From the NCBI GenBank assembly GCA_013397455.1, contig VYZB01000330.1, forward strand, positions 699,243 through 763,242: a DNA stretch of 64,000 bases. The letters run 5' to 3'. Made by a program: the position numbers and the translations under genes. This DNA is from Crotophaga sulcirostris (Eukaryota; Chordata; Aves; Cuculiformes; Crotophagidae). Below are positions 1 through 13,545 of this stretch, piece after piece. The stretch's first letter is position 1, and each line of letters starts with the position of its first letter. The notes beneath the pieces were generated by a model, which did not search any database, had not been told where the DNA came from, and was given only the letters and a program-made list of their open reading frames with translations.

Positions 1-3000
1 CATTCAAGTAGGCACAGGATCACATCCAGTTCCCACTGAGGTCGACAAAGATTTCCATTAACTGCAAGGTACAGTGCATCAGGCCCTCCGCGTTGGATCG
101 TTTCCTTTTCACCAGGCCAAAAGCTGTCAGCCACAGTATGGTTTGAGAAACCTGGCTGTTGGCTGCGTTCTGCTAAGCCCACAGCCAGCTGTCAGGCTGC
201 AAGGAGAAACACAAGCCACTGGCAGCACACACATAAACCACAAGGGAACAGAGAGGTCCCAGCCCCAGCTCATTCTTTGCATTCTGTGTATTCCTTTCGG
301 AGGATTCAAACCTCTCTCTGTGCAGGGCTTTTATGCACCTTTTTGCTTCCAGACATCACCAGCTGTTGGGGAAAAAAATAAACCAGAAAAAGTAAAGGTG
401 AAAAGCTACAAGGGGAAAATGTGCTTTTACAATTAACTCAAATAATTCTGTAATTAATATTACAGCTGCAATATTAAAATGAGGTTTCAGTGGTCAGCTG
501 TGGTTCTGGAGAGATCTAACGGAAAACCAAAGTCAGGCCATGAAGATTGAGGCAATTCTGCAGGATCCCAAATTTGTGGGTTCACAGAGAAAAATGGGGA
601 TAGGGGTGCTTCCTAGGTAGCTCCTACGGTGGGCTACCCAAAGCAGACAGCTGCAGGGTCAACGTGCTCTCCATTATTTCCCCAGCCTCGTGCTGGCAGA
701 AGGCAGCTTTCCAGGAGATTTCAAGATTTCGCTAGAAGGCCACCTTTGAGCTCAGATGCTCAACAGGGAAAACCCTTGTTTGACAGTAAACAGATATTTG
801 GATGTGTGCACTTACAGATTTCATCTCACTCTGTGCTCTGTAGGCAATGTGAAAGGCTTTCCCCATTTTACCCTCCCGTCTGGCTGCACTCCACCAGCAT
901 TGGCAGAGGCTTGCGTTCTTGCTGTACTACAGGGTTGTCCAGCAACATTTTTCATTCAGAAAGCTCCTAGTTGCCAAGATGTATTTATCATCCAAGTGAA
1001 GATTGCACAAGAGGTTACAATAAGTAAGACTTTTTCCCAAGAACATTGTGTCTGAAGGAGACAATAGGTCCTCCAAGATTTGGCAAGGGTAATCAATTGC
1101 TAACAACAACAAAAATTAATTACTTGCTTTCCATTCAGGAAGAAAGATGGGCGACAGATGCAGGAAACAGATACAGATTCCCTGCGGAAGGGAAAAAAAC
1201 CTAAAGCTCATGCCAGAAGATATGATCCAGAATTGATTAGGAACCTTTCTGCGATAGCCCGCCATTGTAGGAACTTTCATTCATGATTTTAAACATGCAA
1301 AGCCTAATGCACGAAACAATGTGTACAACATGCTCTGTCTGTATTGTTGTAGCCCTACAGAACAGAGGAGCTTATTTTGTAATATTCTCTAACTGTAATT
1401 ATCCTCTAGTTGGATGCTTCATCCAATTTTGTACTCTGCTTTGTTTTGCCTGTCTTCAGGTTGCTAACACCAGCGGCTAAATTTTGCCCACAAATTGCCA
1501 TGCCTGATTAAAATATCCTAGCCACGTAATTAAGAAGCTATCCTGAGAATCATTAGTGCTTTTCAGTTTCAGTGAATCAAAAAAGCAGGAGGAAATCAGC
1601 ACTGGCAGAGACCTACTGAGTGCCCACCTGTTTGCCACAGGATCATTTTGTCTGCTCATAAACCATGTAACCCACTCAGAAACTACGGGAGATCTACCCC
1701 ACAGCTAGTTCAGAGCTCTGCCCCCACTGCTCCTGTTAGAAAGCTCCAGAGCTGTACTGCTTTGGCAGTGATAAACTCTTACTTTCAGCCTAAATTATGT
1801 GTGGTTGGTTTATTCCCTCTACCTTTCATTTCTATTGTCTTTTAACTTCAGCAGCTCTACTCTTACCTACAAACAGCAAGCCTCCTTCATTCTAAGTGAT
1901 GCTCCCAGCTTGGCCTCCTGGGCTAAAACCCCCAGATTCATTTAGTCTTCTCTTGTAAAACAGGTTCTTCATTCTCTTTATTGCTGCAGTAGCCCATCTC
2001 TGCATCAAGAAAGATCAGACTGGGACACGGTTTTGATAACAGCTGCACACATCGTTCCTGATGACGTGCAAACAGTGGTGGAAAAGTTATCCTTGTGGAA
2101 AAGTCATTCCTTTTCTTTGTTGATTTCAGCAGAGGAAGTTTGAGTTTGGACCTTTAATCCCAGCTTTTAGTCCTTGCTTGCAGCATTCCTACCCTTTGTG
2201 CTCCTGAATTTATTTTCAGTTCTAGTACCACTCCAGCCCTTAAGGTCATGCATTATTTCAGTCGGATGCTCCAGCCCTGCAGCTCCTGCCCCAGCTCCAG
2301 CCGTGACTGTGCGTTCCCACCTCACATTTTTTAATACCAGACTTATTAATGGAAGAAGTATGCAGAAGGGGCACCCTGTAGTATATAAAGCTGGAGCAGA
2401 CAGAAAAAGAATATGGATAGGTGATGAAATGTGAGACTCACTAAGTTAAACCACACCAACATATGAAGAAATTAAATAAACTGTAAATTAGGAATGGGGA
2501 ATTACAGGTAAGGAACAACTTTAACCAGAACCGTTTCATACAACATTTTGAAGGGATATTTGAAGAACTAACAAAGGGAATATGCCCAAAAGATAGAGGG
2601 AGGATTTTGGAAATGATACAATGCTCTGGTAAATGTTTTATCAGAAGAAAAATTTAAAAAGAATACCTAACATGATATTTGTTGGTACATCACCACTCAT
2701 TCTGCTCACCTTCCAACTCTTTCAGTCTTGATTTAGACAGTCACCTACAGAGGGTAAGCACCTACTATTCTGTGTTTGTGCAGCATCCAGTACAATGGGG
2801 TCCTGTTATTTTTGTGTTTATGGTAGTATGACAACTTATTAAAGGAATAGTTAAGTAATAGTACTTAAGTCCAGCCTAAAATACTCAACTTGAAGTAGTA
2901 GGCAAAAAGATGCTAGGAGGGCAAAAGTGTTAATTCTCCTGTGTCCCAGGACAGAAACGTTCATATCGCTACCACCACAAACCAACACTGAAATAAGATT

Positions 3001-6000
3001 ACCTTAATCCTCTAAACTACAGGACAAGGAACATTTCCTGCAGCTATGGAAGGGATAAGGGAAAATAAAACAAAAGTAACTAGAGACTGAGAAGCATCTT
3101 TTGGTGATGAAGATTATAGCTGTTCAAAATGTTTCCAATATCTTTTCAGATTTACAACAGCTCTGGAGGATTAAAAAGCAAAGAATGAACCAGACAAATG
3201 AAATCAGCATTTGCAATTTATCAAGTTATTTTTTGTATTTTACTAGCCCTAGAGCTAATACAAAGTTCTTTCACTACTATCACAAAAAAATATCAAAAGG
3301 GCCATCATGACACTTCTCTCCTGCTTTTTCCCAGCTGCTTTTCCTTAACTTCATGACTAATTGAAGCTATTTAAGATCTTCCAAGGGAAAAAAAATACAG
3401 ACTTAGCAGCACGATACTTATAAACAACAACCACAGTAACACCTTCACCAGCTGGGAAAGTGCAAGAGAGAAAAAAAACAAGAGCTAAGAACAGTAACTG
3501 GAAAAAAGACCTAGCTCCTTGGTAGATGTTGCAAAAGGTACCGTTCCATCAAAAAGCTTTTTTAACACTATGTCATTTGTATCAAGTAGCAGCACACAAC
3601 TTCTTGTCTGGTTTTTTTTTGTTGTTGTTCTTTTAACTGAACTTGTTTGTGTAGTACCTTGCCTCACCTCACCTCCTTGTAAGACACACTGTGTTTGGCC
3701 ACGGGTGTTTCACACAGGACGGCTGCCATTTTACACCGCACTCCTCGTGTCCCGTGAGTTGTTCAAATATGGCTCTTTGCATGAAAAGGAGAGATACAAA
3801 CTTCAGGCCATCAGCCAATCCAAAGTCCCAAAGTTAAGACATTTGGAAATAAACCAAGCATGGCTGCTCAACATATTTCCAAACAAACGCTTGTAAAATG
3901 AAGGGAGTATTTATAACGAGGCATCTCCAGACAAAGAGCACATATGTAAACACTTCAAGAAGTTCTGCTGAACTATTCAAGAGATGCAATCTGTTTAAAG
4001 AAAAAACATGCACGCACAGCAATGTCAATTTTCAAATTCAGTCAGAACATTTCATCAGACAGACACATACGGATATACTCCAAATTTTGTACATATCTGT
4101 GTATGCGAATTTGTTGAAATTAATCTAATTTCAGGTAAGCTCGTGAGCTCTTTGAAAGCAATGTACTAAGAAAGATGTTACACCTTCTTTCATGAAGAAA
4201 TAAGGCCACTATTTGTGTCACCAGTCAGACAAGACAAGTAATTTCATTATATATTTATATATACATTTATTATAGTATATCTGGAAGCACGTCAGGCACT
4301 CTGGAAAGGACTTGGAAAGTGGAAGGCTTGCAGGACGTTGAAAAAGGTCTTGCCCCAAGGAGCAAACCTGCACTCTTCATGAAGGTCAAGTGTCATAAAA
4401 GAATGATTACGAACAGGCAAGGAAAGAGAGTGGCCATGGCATTAACAACAAAAATGAAAAAGGAGTGAGAATAATCAAATATCAGGTTTTTTCCCCCCCT
4501 TTCTTCCAAGTCAGCTTGGAACAACAAGAACAGAGCTGAGCTGCTCTGTGTCAACCAGGACACAAGCAAGAAAGGAAGGTGAGCAGAGTGCAGAGCCCCA
4601 TCATGGGGAAGCTTAATGGATAGATTTGAGAGTCAGTGACAAAGAACCTGTTCTCCTCCCTGTCCACCCCATCCTTGGAAAAATAACATCTGTAGCTGAA
4701 AATCTGGTGGTAGAAGACTAGTTTCTCTAGATATCTGGTGGAGAGAGTGACACTGTTAGCATCCAAGATACATGGAGACTCGCTGCCTATCTCAGAGGCT
4801 CCAACATCCCTTTCTGAAGGCACCCACCCTTTCTGCCAACTTTTGAAGGAGCACAGGCTCCTGATTTAGTAATCAAACTTGGCCAACAGTAAAAGGCAGC
4901 AGTAATAACTCCCCAAGTACAGAAAGTCCCCGTTCTGGAAAACACACATTTTGCTTCAAATCCCACAGCAGAAGAGAGGTATAAGGAGTGACCACACAGA
5001 GCATTCAGTTTTGAACACATGTAGTCCTCCAGGATTATTCATATACCAGAATTCACGGGCCAAGTTTCCATTAACGGTAAAATAAAGGAGAAGGGAAAGC
5101 ATGTAACTGTATGTCTTCACTGTTTGAGTTATCTCCTAGCTGCACAAAATCCTTTCTACTGTGATGGTACCTGAAGCCTACTGCACCACACTGAGCCCTA
5201 CACAAACACAAGGGAAGAATCCTACTCTAAAAAGGATTTCTAATTTAAAACAGAACAAACCATTTTCCATATAGCCATAACTGTTCTTCATTACTCTTTT
5301 CACTGGAGAACTATTTGAACTATTTAGCGTTCAGCCTAACCAAATGACCCATGGTGGGTGCATCAACAGACAAAAAGTTGTACAAATCTCTCCTAATCTT
5401 TCCTCGGTGCTGGAGCAGGGGGAACTCAAACCAGGAGCACTATTATGTGCTAGTTGAGAAATCTTATACTAATGCCAAATTATGTTATATAAACAGCATT
5501 TAAAAGCTACAGTATTGGCAGGTTTATGTCACAGAGCAGCAGGGAAGAGCTTTGCTTACTTCATGCACGTGTCAATGCACATGCACACACATACAAGGAT
5601 GTATATATAATTTCCAAAGGTGCTATTTTACCTCCCTGGTTACAGGAATGGAGAACTTCCCACCCTCTGATCATGGCCCACAGCAGGTTCAGCCTCAGCT
5701 CCAGCTGACTCCTGTCCATCCTGACCGGCAGCCGCTGGGGTGACCTGTCCTCTTGTCACACAGTCTTGAATTTACCTGTGGGGCTCAAGGGTTTCTCCTG
5801 TTCCCACAAGCCAAGTCAAGCCACAGCACTATTCATCAATATTTCTAATATTACAAAGGTAACATAACACCCTACAGTAGCTTTTGAACTCTAAAGAAAA
5901 GGAAACAGAGAGCAATTAGAAAACAAACTCAAGCACAAGCAAACGAGTTGTCCCAAACCAAGAAGCATCACCGTCTTCCTGTAATGTTCACTGAAAACCC

Positions 6001-9000
6001 CTTCCACATTCCTGTTCAAATTTTTCATTAACTAGAGGTGTTACCAAACACGTCCTCCTCTTTCCATTTCAAGCCCAACACTGTGCGAGCTCTGAGGCTT
6101 TCAACTGTAACTCAAAGAACTAGAGCTGCCCATCTGATACTCCAAATTCTTTGCACAAGGCAGAGAAGTCTATGCCAGACGAGAGCTTTTTTTCCAAGCC
6201 TCTGTTTTTTATTCAAGTTGCTGAAGTCTTGAATGCAACACCTCCCATCTCCCTGTCTTCTACTTTCTTTATCCTAACAGTAAAGCAGTCAAGCTGATAC
6301 AAAGAGCAGGGAATCCTTTCAGCAGCAGCACTGAGTAGCAGGGTTTGCCAAAAGCTATGAGCAGACAAGATCAGATGTTACAGCCTTTGTAACTAGGAGG
6401 AGGATATGCACAGGGCAAGAATCTTCAAATACTCAGATGCCATTTGGTTTGAAACCTTCCTCTGGATTGGTATGATTTACATCCAGAAAGCAGCAATGGA
6501 TCCAGAAATTCAATTTATAAACAGAGGAAATAGGCAGCGTTTTCCTATCACTTCTTCATAAGGTGTACTGAAACCATCAGGAAACCAGGAGAGGTGCTGT
6601 GCATGTCACCAAAGCAATCAGAAAGTTTTCCTTCTCAAGAGAATGAGCAGACTTCAGCCAGGCTAATTCCTCTTTACTCCACTTCTGCCCTTGCCTGACT
6701 CAGCCTAATGAAATATGCAAATGTGGTCAACAGTACCGATATTAATAACAATAAAAGTATTAAAGGCCTACCTGAGCAAAGAATAAATTCAAGTTCCTGG
6801 GGAAAAAATCATAGCAATTTACTGATTTCTCTGAAACCTCACAAACTCACACACAGAGAACATGGTAAAGACCCTTGACCAGAAGGCATCGCCAGAGTTG
6901 AGGCAGAACTAGAGCCAACCTTGAGAGAAGGGTGCACCACACTGCAGAACAGCTCCATTGTTTTGAGAAAGGCACTCCAGTTGAGTTTCATTTCCAGTTG
7001 TGCACTAGGATCCTCAAGCATGAAATCCAGCCATGAATTAAAAATGGCACCTGCTTCTCACTGGTCTAGGGAGTGTTCCTACACTCAAGGTGTGCAGTCT
7101 TAGAAAACAAAATATAACCCATTCCCAACATAATGCATCTTAAATGACTAAATATATTAAGATGAGAGTTCCAGAAAAAAAAAACCCTTTGCTGTGCAAA
7201 GGCCAGCTGCCACTTAAAAATCAAAACATCTTTTGAGTGATGTCTGAGAATCAGGTTTTTCCAAGTTCTTTCTCTCAGGTGGGATATTTTGCAGTCTCAG
7301 TTTTACACTTCTTAGTAACCAGGGCACATTCGCTGTACAAGCAGCAGGTCATCCCTGCTCTCTTCCAGACCCACTTCTGATACACTGAGCTGTCAAAAAT
7401 GACAGCACGAATCCCTCCTACTACACTCCACCCTCTTTTTTATTTTTTTTGAAGTTGCTATTTCTTACTTTATCTGGGCAAGTAAATCAAGCTGGATAGA
7501 ATAGCAGTTCAGTGAAGGTTTCATGATGAGCTTATTCCTCTTCATTAGCAGCAAGTGATGTGTTTGCTAATTTTATTGCTCACGCATTAGCCAAAAATGT
7601 GTTTGGCTGGCATTACCTCTACAATAATGCTATTTGTGTATCAAAGCATTTCTTTTCAGTGGCCACAGACACTAAGATGAGTGCTTTCCCTTGCTCTTCT
7701 ACTATAAAGATACATACATACTGAGCTACATATGAAAGAGAATTTTTATGAATATTCACAGAGCTTGCAAATTACTTCTTAGCCAAACTGGATAAAAGGG
7801 ACTTGTAAACTGCGTATTCACGTTCAGCAAGATGAGTGATGAGGTTTGTTGTCCAGAAATAAAGCCCCAAAGCACAGAAAAAAATTGTGTCCAAGACTGG
7901 AAGAGCTTTTTGCACTCCCAAAGTCAGCTGTTCCCCAGGAAGTCACACGGTGCTGCAAATCTGCAGTGCTTTAGTACTGGGGTTTGCATTTCTCCACACC
8001 CAGCTCTACAAACTGGATTTTGCAGGTATCCTCTGTCATTTTTAGTGAGTGCTGCCTACTTAAGGCATTACAAGTTTTCTTATATTTCATAAGATTTTAA
8101 CACTTAAAGAGTGATACTCCTCTCCCCTCCTTTTATTGTAAGCTTTTAAGGAGGTTTTTTTCAGTTTTTAAACCACTAGAACTTTCAAGTGTTCTTTTAA
8201 AATCTCTCCTCCAAGGCAAGAAAAATTCAAGTGAAGACAGTAAAATTAAGTCATCCATTCATATTCAAAGTCAAATATGAGCATAATTTTCCAAACAATG
8301 TTCAAGAATATTCCTGATAGTGCCTTCAGAAGTTTAGGAGAGTTTTTTTCACCTTAATTTTTCTTTGGGGATTCCTTTAATAGCACTATAAAACTTCCAG
8401 GATATCTGGTTGGAATGCATTACCAGTGAACTGTTCTCTCCTTTGAGGTTTCATACCACAATGGGACCCCAGCTGACATCAAGCAGTAATGAACAATCAA
8501 GAAGAAAAAAAAAAAAATCCAAGAAATACATCTCTATTGTGAGACAAATGAAGGCTACCTCACTCTCAGCCTCACAACACAGCACGTCTCATGTGACTGA
8601 AGAAACATCTGGGTTTTATCTTGAAATTCCTAATATTTTTCAGTACAGACACACACATGTAGAATGCAAGTGTGTTGGGCAAGACAACTTGGCATATTTA
8701 TTGTACAAAGAGCAGGAAGATGTAGAACATTTACATACAATTTTTAAAAAAAAATTGTTGGCATTTTTAAAATTTTATTTATTAATTTTAATGCTATATT
8801 TTTAAAAAAATCTCGTTCAAAAATATGAAAAAGGCATTCAGCTTTTAACATTTTAAAATCAGTATGCCCAACTTTGTAATACAATATACTCAAACTCTGC
8901 TGCACTGGGAATCTCATTAGACATTTTCCAGAAGTCTTCATGCAGCGCTTAGCTTCATTAACTCTATCAAATACACATGTATAACTACAAGTCAAAAAGT

Positions 9001-11211
9001 AAAAATTGCTAAAAGCCATGGACTGCCACTTAGTGATTTTTAAGACTACAAAAATACCCCTTTGTACTAAATGCTTTATATGACTGCTAGTCACCGCAGC
9101 CTTTTGCAGTTGCAAGGTAAAACTCTCAGCTCTAGCAGTGCTAGAGGCAAAAAAAGAAAAAGAGAAAGAAAAAAACCCAGCTGGATAAAATATCTTAAGG
9201 TCAGGCTTTTTACATGTAAAGCAGCCACAGCAAAATTATTCACATTCTTAGCACATAGCTGACCGGGACAAGATTCCACGGAGAGGCAAACAATTCCCCC
9301 AAGAGAGCAGCTGCATCTTCCTCAGCTTGGGAGCTGCTGGGGGAGGGAGAAATGCCCACTGGGGTCCCCAAAACTGAACAAGAGCAAGAAGAAAATTAAA
9401 GACTGCTTCTGCTCCATGGTAATGCTTCACACAACCACTCTTTTGCTGTGCTCAGTGAGAAGAGAGACATGTAAAAATAAACAAATGAAAAAATACAGTT
9501 GGTAACACACACTTCGATCGATGTCCCATTAAACATAGTAGTGTAGGGGGGGGAAATATTAGATAATATTGAAGAGAACAGCTGAAAGGAACACAGTGCA
9601 GTCATCCAGTTTCATTTTTATTCTCATAATTCTCAATTTCAGAAGCATCTTTTGAATGTATACAACCATTTCTTTCTAAGTTTTCACAATATCTCTCTTA
9701 AATTGTCCTGGTTTTATCTGGTATTTCTTTAGCAGTATCTTTACTCAGTTCATCTCAATGTTATTTCTACTGGCTGCTGGCCAAGTGGCACACTTTCATA
9801 GTCAAGACACACAGCAGTGAAGAAGCATCTTTGTGGCTCTGCTCCATTTACGTGCAAAGGCTGTGATATGTATTGTAAGAAAAGAAATCCTCTTGCAAGA
9901 TCCTCCTCAACGCCACCCCTCGCATCTCCTCACAAACTTGCCATGAACCACCCATGAAATCAACCGCAGCAACATGAAAAATGACCTTCAGCATTCACAA
10001 CTTAGTACTCATATATTATCTTTCAACCGTGTGACACCAGAAAACTACTCCCACCTTGTCCCTGGCTGCCCATCACTGCTCCCTGTGCCTGAGGTATCCC
10101 CTGCTTCCCTCTCCCCTGGCCACGCTGCGGTCTGCTCGCTGCCAGGGGCAGCTGGGCTAGCATTGACCTGCCATTCAGCTGTTGAAGCTATCTCAGCTCA
10201 TTCTGACCCAAGTGAGCTAGGGTTAACTCCAGCAGCAGCTCAGCTGGGCCAGTAAGACCAGGGTGAGAGGAGTAAGAAGAGACAGCACTGAGCAGATGGC
10301 CATCTCTGGAGCACAGCTGGAAGGAGCAGAGCATGTGAGCACAGGCTGAGCTTTCTCTCGGCATTTCCTCTGATGGTGTTTGGCAGCCAAGGCAGCTGCC
10401 ACCGCTCTTAACTTCTCTGCTCCTTTCTCTTCCCCCTGCTGTACCCCACAATTGTGCTTGTGTCCCTCCCAGCATCCCCAAAAAGTTATTTTTAACCTGG
10501 ATCAGTTCCCTCATCAGTCACTGCTCAGCTCCACAAACACCGTGCTGGCACAGCTCGCAGGGATAAGTGGGAAGATGGGCAGCTCTGGCAGCACCACCAA
10601 AAGCTGCTCTCCGGGACCCCCAGCCCAGGAGTCTCCTCTCCTTCCTTCACACCAACCTACAAGCTTCCCAGGTGAATGGAATATGCTTGTGATATCTCAG
10701 ACCATCAGGTTTTTCTCTATTACTTTTTTACCCTATCCTGCCTTAAGAAAGTTTTTAATTGCAGTATTTTGTGTGTTGGTGTCATATTAGGTTTAACAAA
10801 CTAATCCCTCTCTTACCTGTGCAGTCATCACCTAATATTTCAAGGCAACAAGAAGGTATTTTTCAGAAATACATTTGATCATCTTAAAAAGATACAGCCA
10901 AGGGGAAACAGTCTTACATGACAGGCTGTAAATCAACATGCTAGACAAGTAATTTTAAACCACAGGAGGAAGAAAAAAAATCTCACTGTAGGAAGCCAAT
11001 AAAAACCCTGTAACACTGACTCTAGAAGATATTAGACCTATTCCACAACAACTATATTTCTTAGGAAAATACAGTATTTTGAACTCTAAAGAAGCCTGAA
11101 CTTGATTAAACTGAAACAAAGGAGAGGCAGGACATGACTCCCCTCATCCTTCCGCCACTGCTGAAGTCTGAGGAGAAAGCTTGAGAAGGCTCAAGCAGAT
11201 AAAGAAACCAT
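1..11211. other. LATS2 intron 2 (left part), no gene seen
   Basis: This stretch lies downstream, in LATS2 sense, of the exon at 27917-28255, so it is inferred to be intron 2. I see no exon, RNA gene or clear mobile element. Frames of up to about 130 codons exist but look like chance: no family is recognisable and no frame is flanked by convincing splice sites. Local features are an AT-rich alternating patch at about 4248-4276 and a very AT-rich patch at about 8738-8812 made of A and T runs. The LATS2 exon carrying the rest of the UBA domain was looked for by eye on the minus strand and not found, so it probably lies beyond position 1. Confidence 0.6.
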
Positions 11212-11306
11212 TCATAGAATTATAGAATGGTTTGGGTTGGAAGGGACCATGAAGGTCACCTAGTCCAACCCCTCTGCAGTGAGCAGGGACATCTTCAACT
11301 AGATCA
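11212..11306 (-). repeat. CR1 LINE 3' fragment
   Basis: The segment opens with the reversed CR1 tail (TTCATAGAATTATAGAATGG) and continues with the antisense CR1 3' end (GGTTTGGGTTGGAAGGGACC). It stops near ATCTTCAACTAGATCAC. The element is therefore in minus orientation, severely 5'-truncated at about 95 bp, and in the same sense as LATS2. The CAGTGAGCAGGGACATCTTC stretch matches the copy at 37954, suggesting the same subfamily. Confidence 0.9.
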
Positions 11307-13171
11307 CAACTTTAGCCAAGTCACCCACTGCTGACACATTTGCTCACTAGTTCCCAGTGATTCTGGCAGTGGATCAACGTTCCTCACCTCCCTCCTTCAA
11401 GCCTTTACTCAAGCTTTTAGGGGTCTGTTGTTTTCCAATGCTCTCAACCCATATCACTTGACAGGAGAACAAATGGCAATTGTTTTTCAAGCTTCATCAT
11501 TACTATTAATATTGTTGTTACTGTTATTATTATTATTACAGCACATGCTCAATTGCATGTTCTCTGCCTTTATTCAGAGGCAGCAATGTTTCTTCTGAGA
11601 TCTTTAAGGGTATAAAATACTAAGAAAAAAAGAGAAAAGTAATAATTTTTTTTCCTTGTGAAAACATATTCTTAAAAGTGAGGTTTACAGCAAAATCACA
11701 CTGGGCAAAACTCTTCTTGAATATTTCAGATGCAGAATGAAACCTGGCCAGTGCTTTGACAGGATAACACTAGCAGCAACAAGCACGATGCTACATGGCC
11801 TGGAAGGGAGACTTCATAATAAAGCATCCCAGAAACTAAGACTCAACAAAGTGCAGCTGGTGAATGTCTCCGTTTCAGGATGAAGTAAAAACAAAAAAAT
11901 AGTTTCTAGGCACCTGTTCTACTGAGCTGCCAAAGGTAAGCATAGATGTCTGGTTAGGCAATCAGGTTCCAAGGTGCTAAATATCCCCTGCGAGAACTGG
12001 GTGGAGACAGTACTCCTACTGGTTTCTAACCTGTGTGTGTGTTGCCAGGTACTGTTAAACAGATGCCATGGCATCAAACCGCACTGCAGGTTCATGAGAA
12101 GATGTGTTCACACTCTTTAAGCATGCCAAGCCCAAAACAAAGGTAAGCCTCCATGGTAATGATACTTGGAGACAGTCTTATATTTTGATCAGCTTTATGC
12201 TACACCAGTAAACTTAGAGACGTTGTCTCAAGAGTAATTTCTGTAGCTCCAGAGAAACAGTCTTTCCTCGCTGCTACTGTGTGTGCATCTTCCCTGGGCT
12301 CCTGTCTGCACACACACTGCCTTGGATAACGCTGCGAGACACAGGCAGTGATTCCTGAACAGCAGCGTTCAAGAAGACACTCTGCTTCCAAGGTCAACAT
12401 TCACGTCCTACAACAAGCACTGCAACTGTCTGCTCCTTTTCTCCCAGGCATTCATCAGCTCTTAAAATTGTTGACGTTATGATTAATTATTTTAAATCAA
12501 GCTTTTCAGTGTCTGCCACCACCTTCACAGAGGAACCACGGAGGTCAATGACAAGCAAGCTTAGAAGTGTGTGCATATATATACACGTGTACAGGAGTAT
12601 GTGTGAAAACCTGAATTGAGGCAATTTTTTTCCACAACTGAAATTTGTAGGATTTATGTTGCGGAACATGCAATATCCAAGACGTTGTAACTCACTGGAA
12701 TACTGCCATGCAAAGAAAAGAGTAATATAGTCACACTAGTTTCGTATGCAGCCCATTATTTGAATGACTATAACGATTCTTGAATTTCAATTTTGATAGT
12801 CAGTTTTCAACTTCCAGCTCATCTCTGCAAAAGTGTAGAGCCAAGAATCTAGAGCAGAAGTACCCTAACCTGTAACAATCTGACAGCCTGCATCTTAAAT
12901 AGGATCTGTATCCTAAATGCCAAATCAGCTTTCAGTATTACAATGCTCCCATCGAAGCAATCTACCTGCCAAGCAGCTCCTGCATTCTGTTTAACCTGAA
13001 GCATATGGGCTGTGATATCCCACCAGCTGACTGCTAATTTACTTCTGCTCAGAACATTTATCCATGTTTTCAATACAACCTCAAGCTCTTCTCCTGAAGA
13101 AAATTAAGTAAGCAGACAGTAAGATCTACAGAGATATCTATGTGAGCAATAGAAACACTAAATATCATTAA
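11307..13171. other. LATS2 intron 2, no gene seen
   Basis: Unique-looking intronic sequence between two CR1 fragments. The only structured element is the TTA/TTG trinucleotide patch listed separately. A short TG run lies near 12029-12040. Open frames are short and unconvincing. Confidence 0.55.
11502..11540. repeat. TTA/TTG-rich microsatellite
   Basis: An imperfect trinucleotide array of the form ATTACTATTAATATTGTTGT followed by about five TTA units. Low-complexity intronic repeat. Confidence 0.8.
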
Positions 13172-13545
13172 GCTGAAAGAGTCAGGGTTGTTCAGCCTGG
13201 AGAAAAGAAGGCTCTGGGGAGACCTTAGAGCAGCCTTCCAGTACCTGAAGGGGCTACAGGAAAGCTGGGGAGGGACTTTTTACAAGGGCAAGGAGTGATA
13301 GGACAAGGGGGAAGATTTAGATTGGACATTAGGAAGAAATTCTTGACGATGAGGGTGGTGAGACACTGGCACAGGTTGCCCAGGGAAGCTGTGGATGCCC
13401 CCTCCCTGGAAGTGTTCAAGGCCGGGTTGGATGGGGCCTGGAGCAGCCTGGGCTGGCGGGAGGTGTCCCTGCCCAAGGCAGGGGGGTTGGAACTGGATGA
13501 TCCTTAAGGTCCCTTGCAACTCAAACCATTCCATGATTCTGTGAG
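13172..13545 (+). repeat. CR1 LINE 3' fragment with ORF2 C-terminus
   Basis: A plus-oriented CR1 copy, antisense to LATS2, about 375 bp and 5'-truncated. It starts in the GTTCAGCCTGGAGAA region and ends in the tail CCATGATTCTGTGA. Frame 13295-13507 encodes the last part of CR1 ORF2 (residues such as [28 protein letters not shown]), the conserved C-terminus downstream of the reverse transcriptase. It is not a functional gene; the element lacks everything upstream. Confidence 0.95.

Noticed and set aside
1981..2020. A short minus-strand match resembling the LATS2 residues KMGY.
   Set aside because: The neighbouring residues do not fit the UBA domain, and no acceptor or donor frames it.
6839..7054. 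A minus-strand frame with protein-like residues (NSWLDFMLEDPSAQLEMKLN).
   Set aside because: I considered it as a possible LATS2 exon or other exon. It does not match the UBA continuation expected for LATS2, has a stop just upstream and shows no family resemblance.
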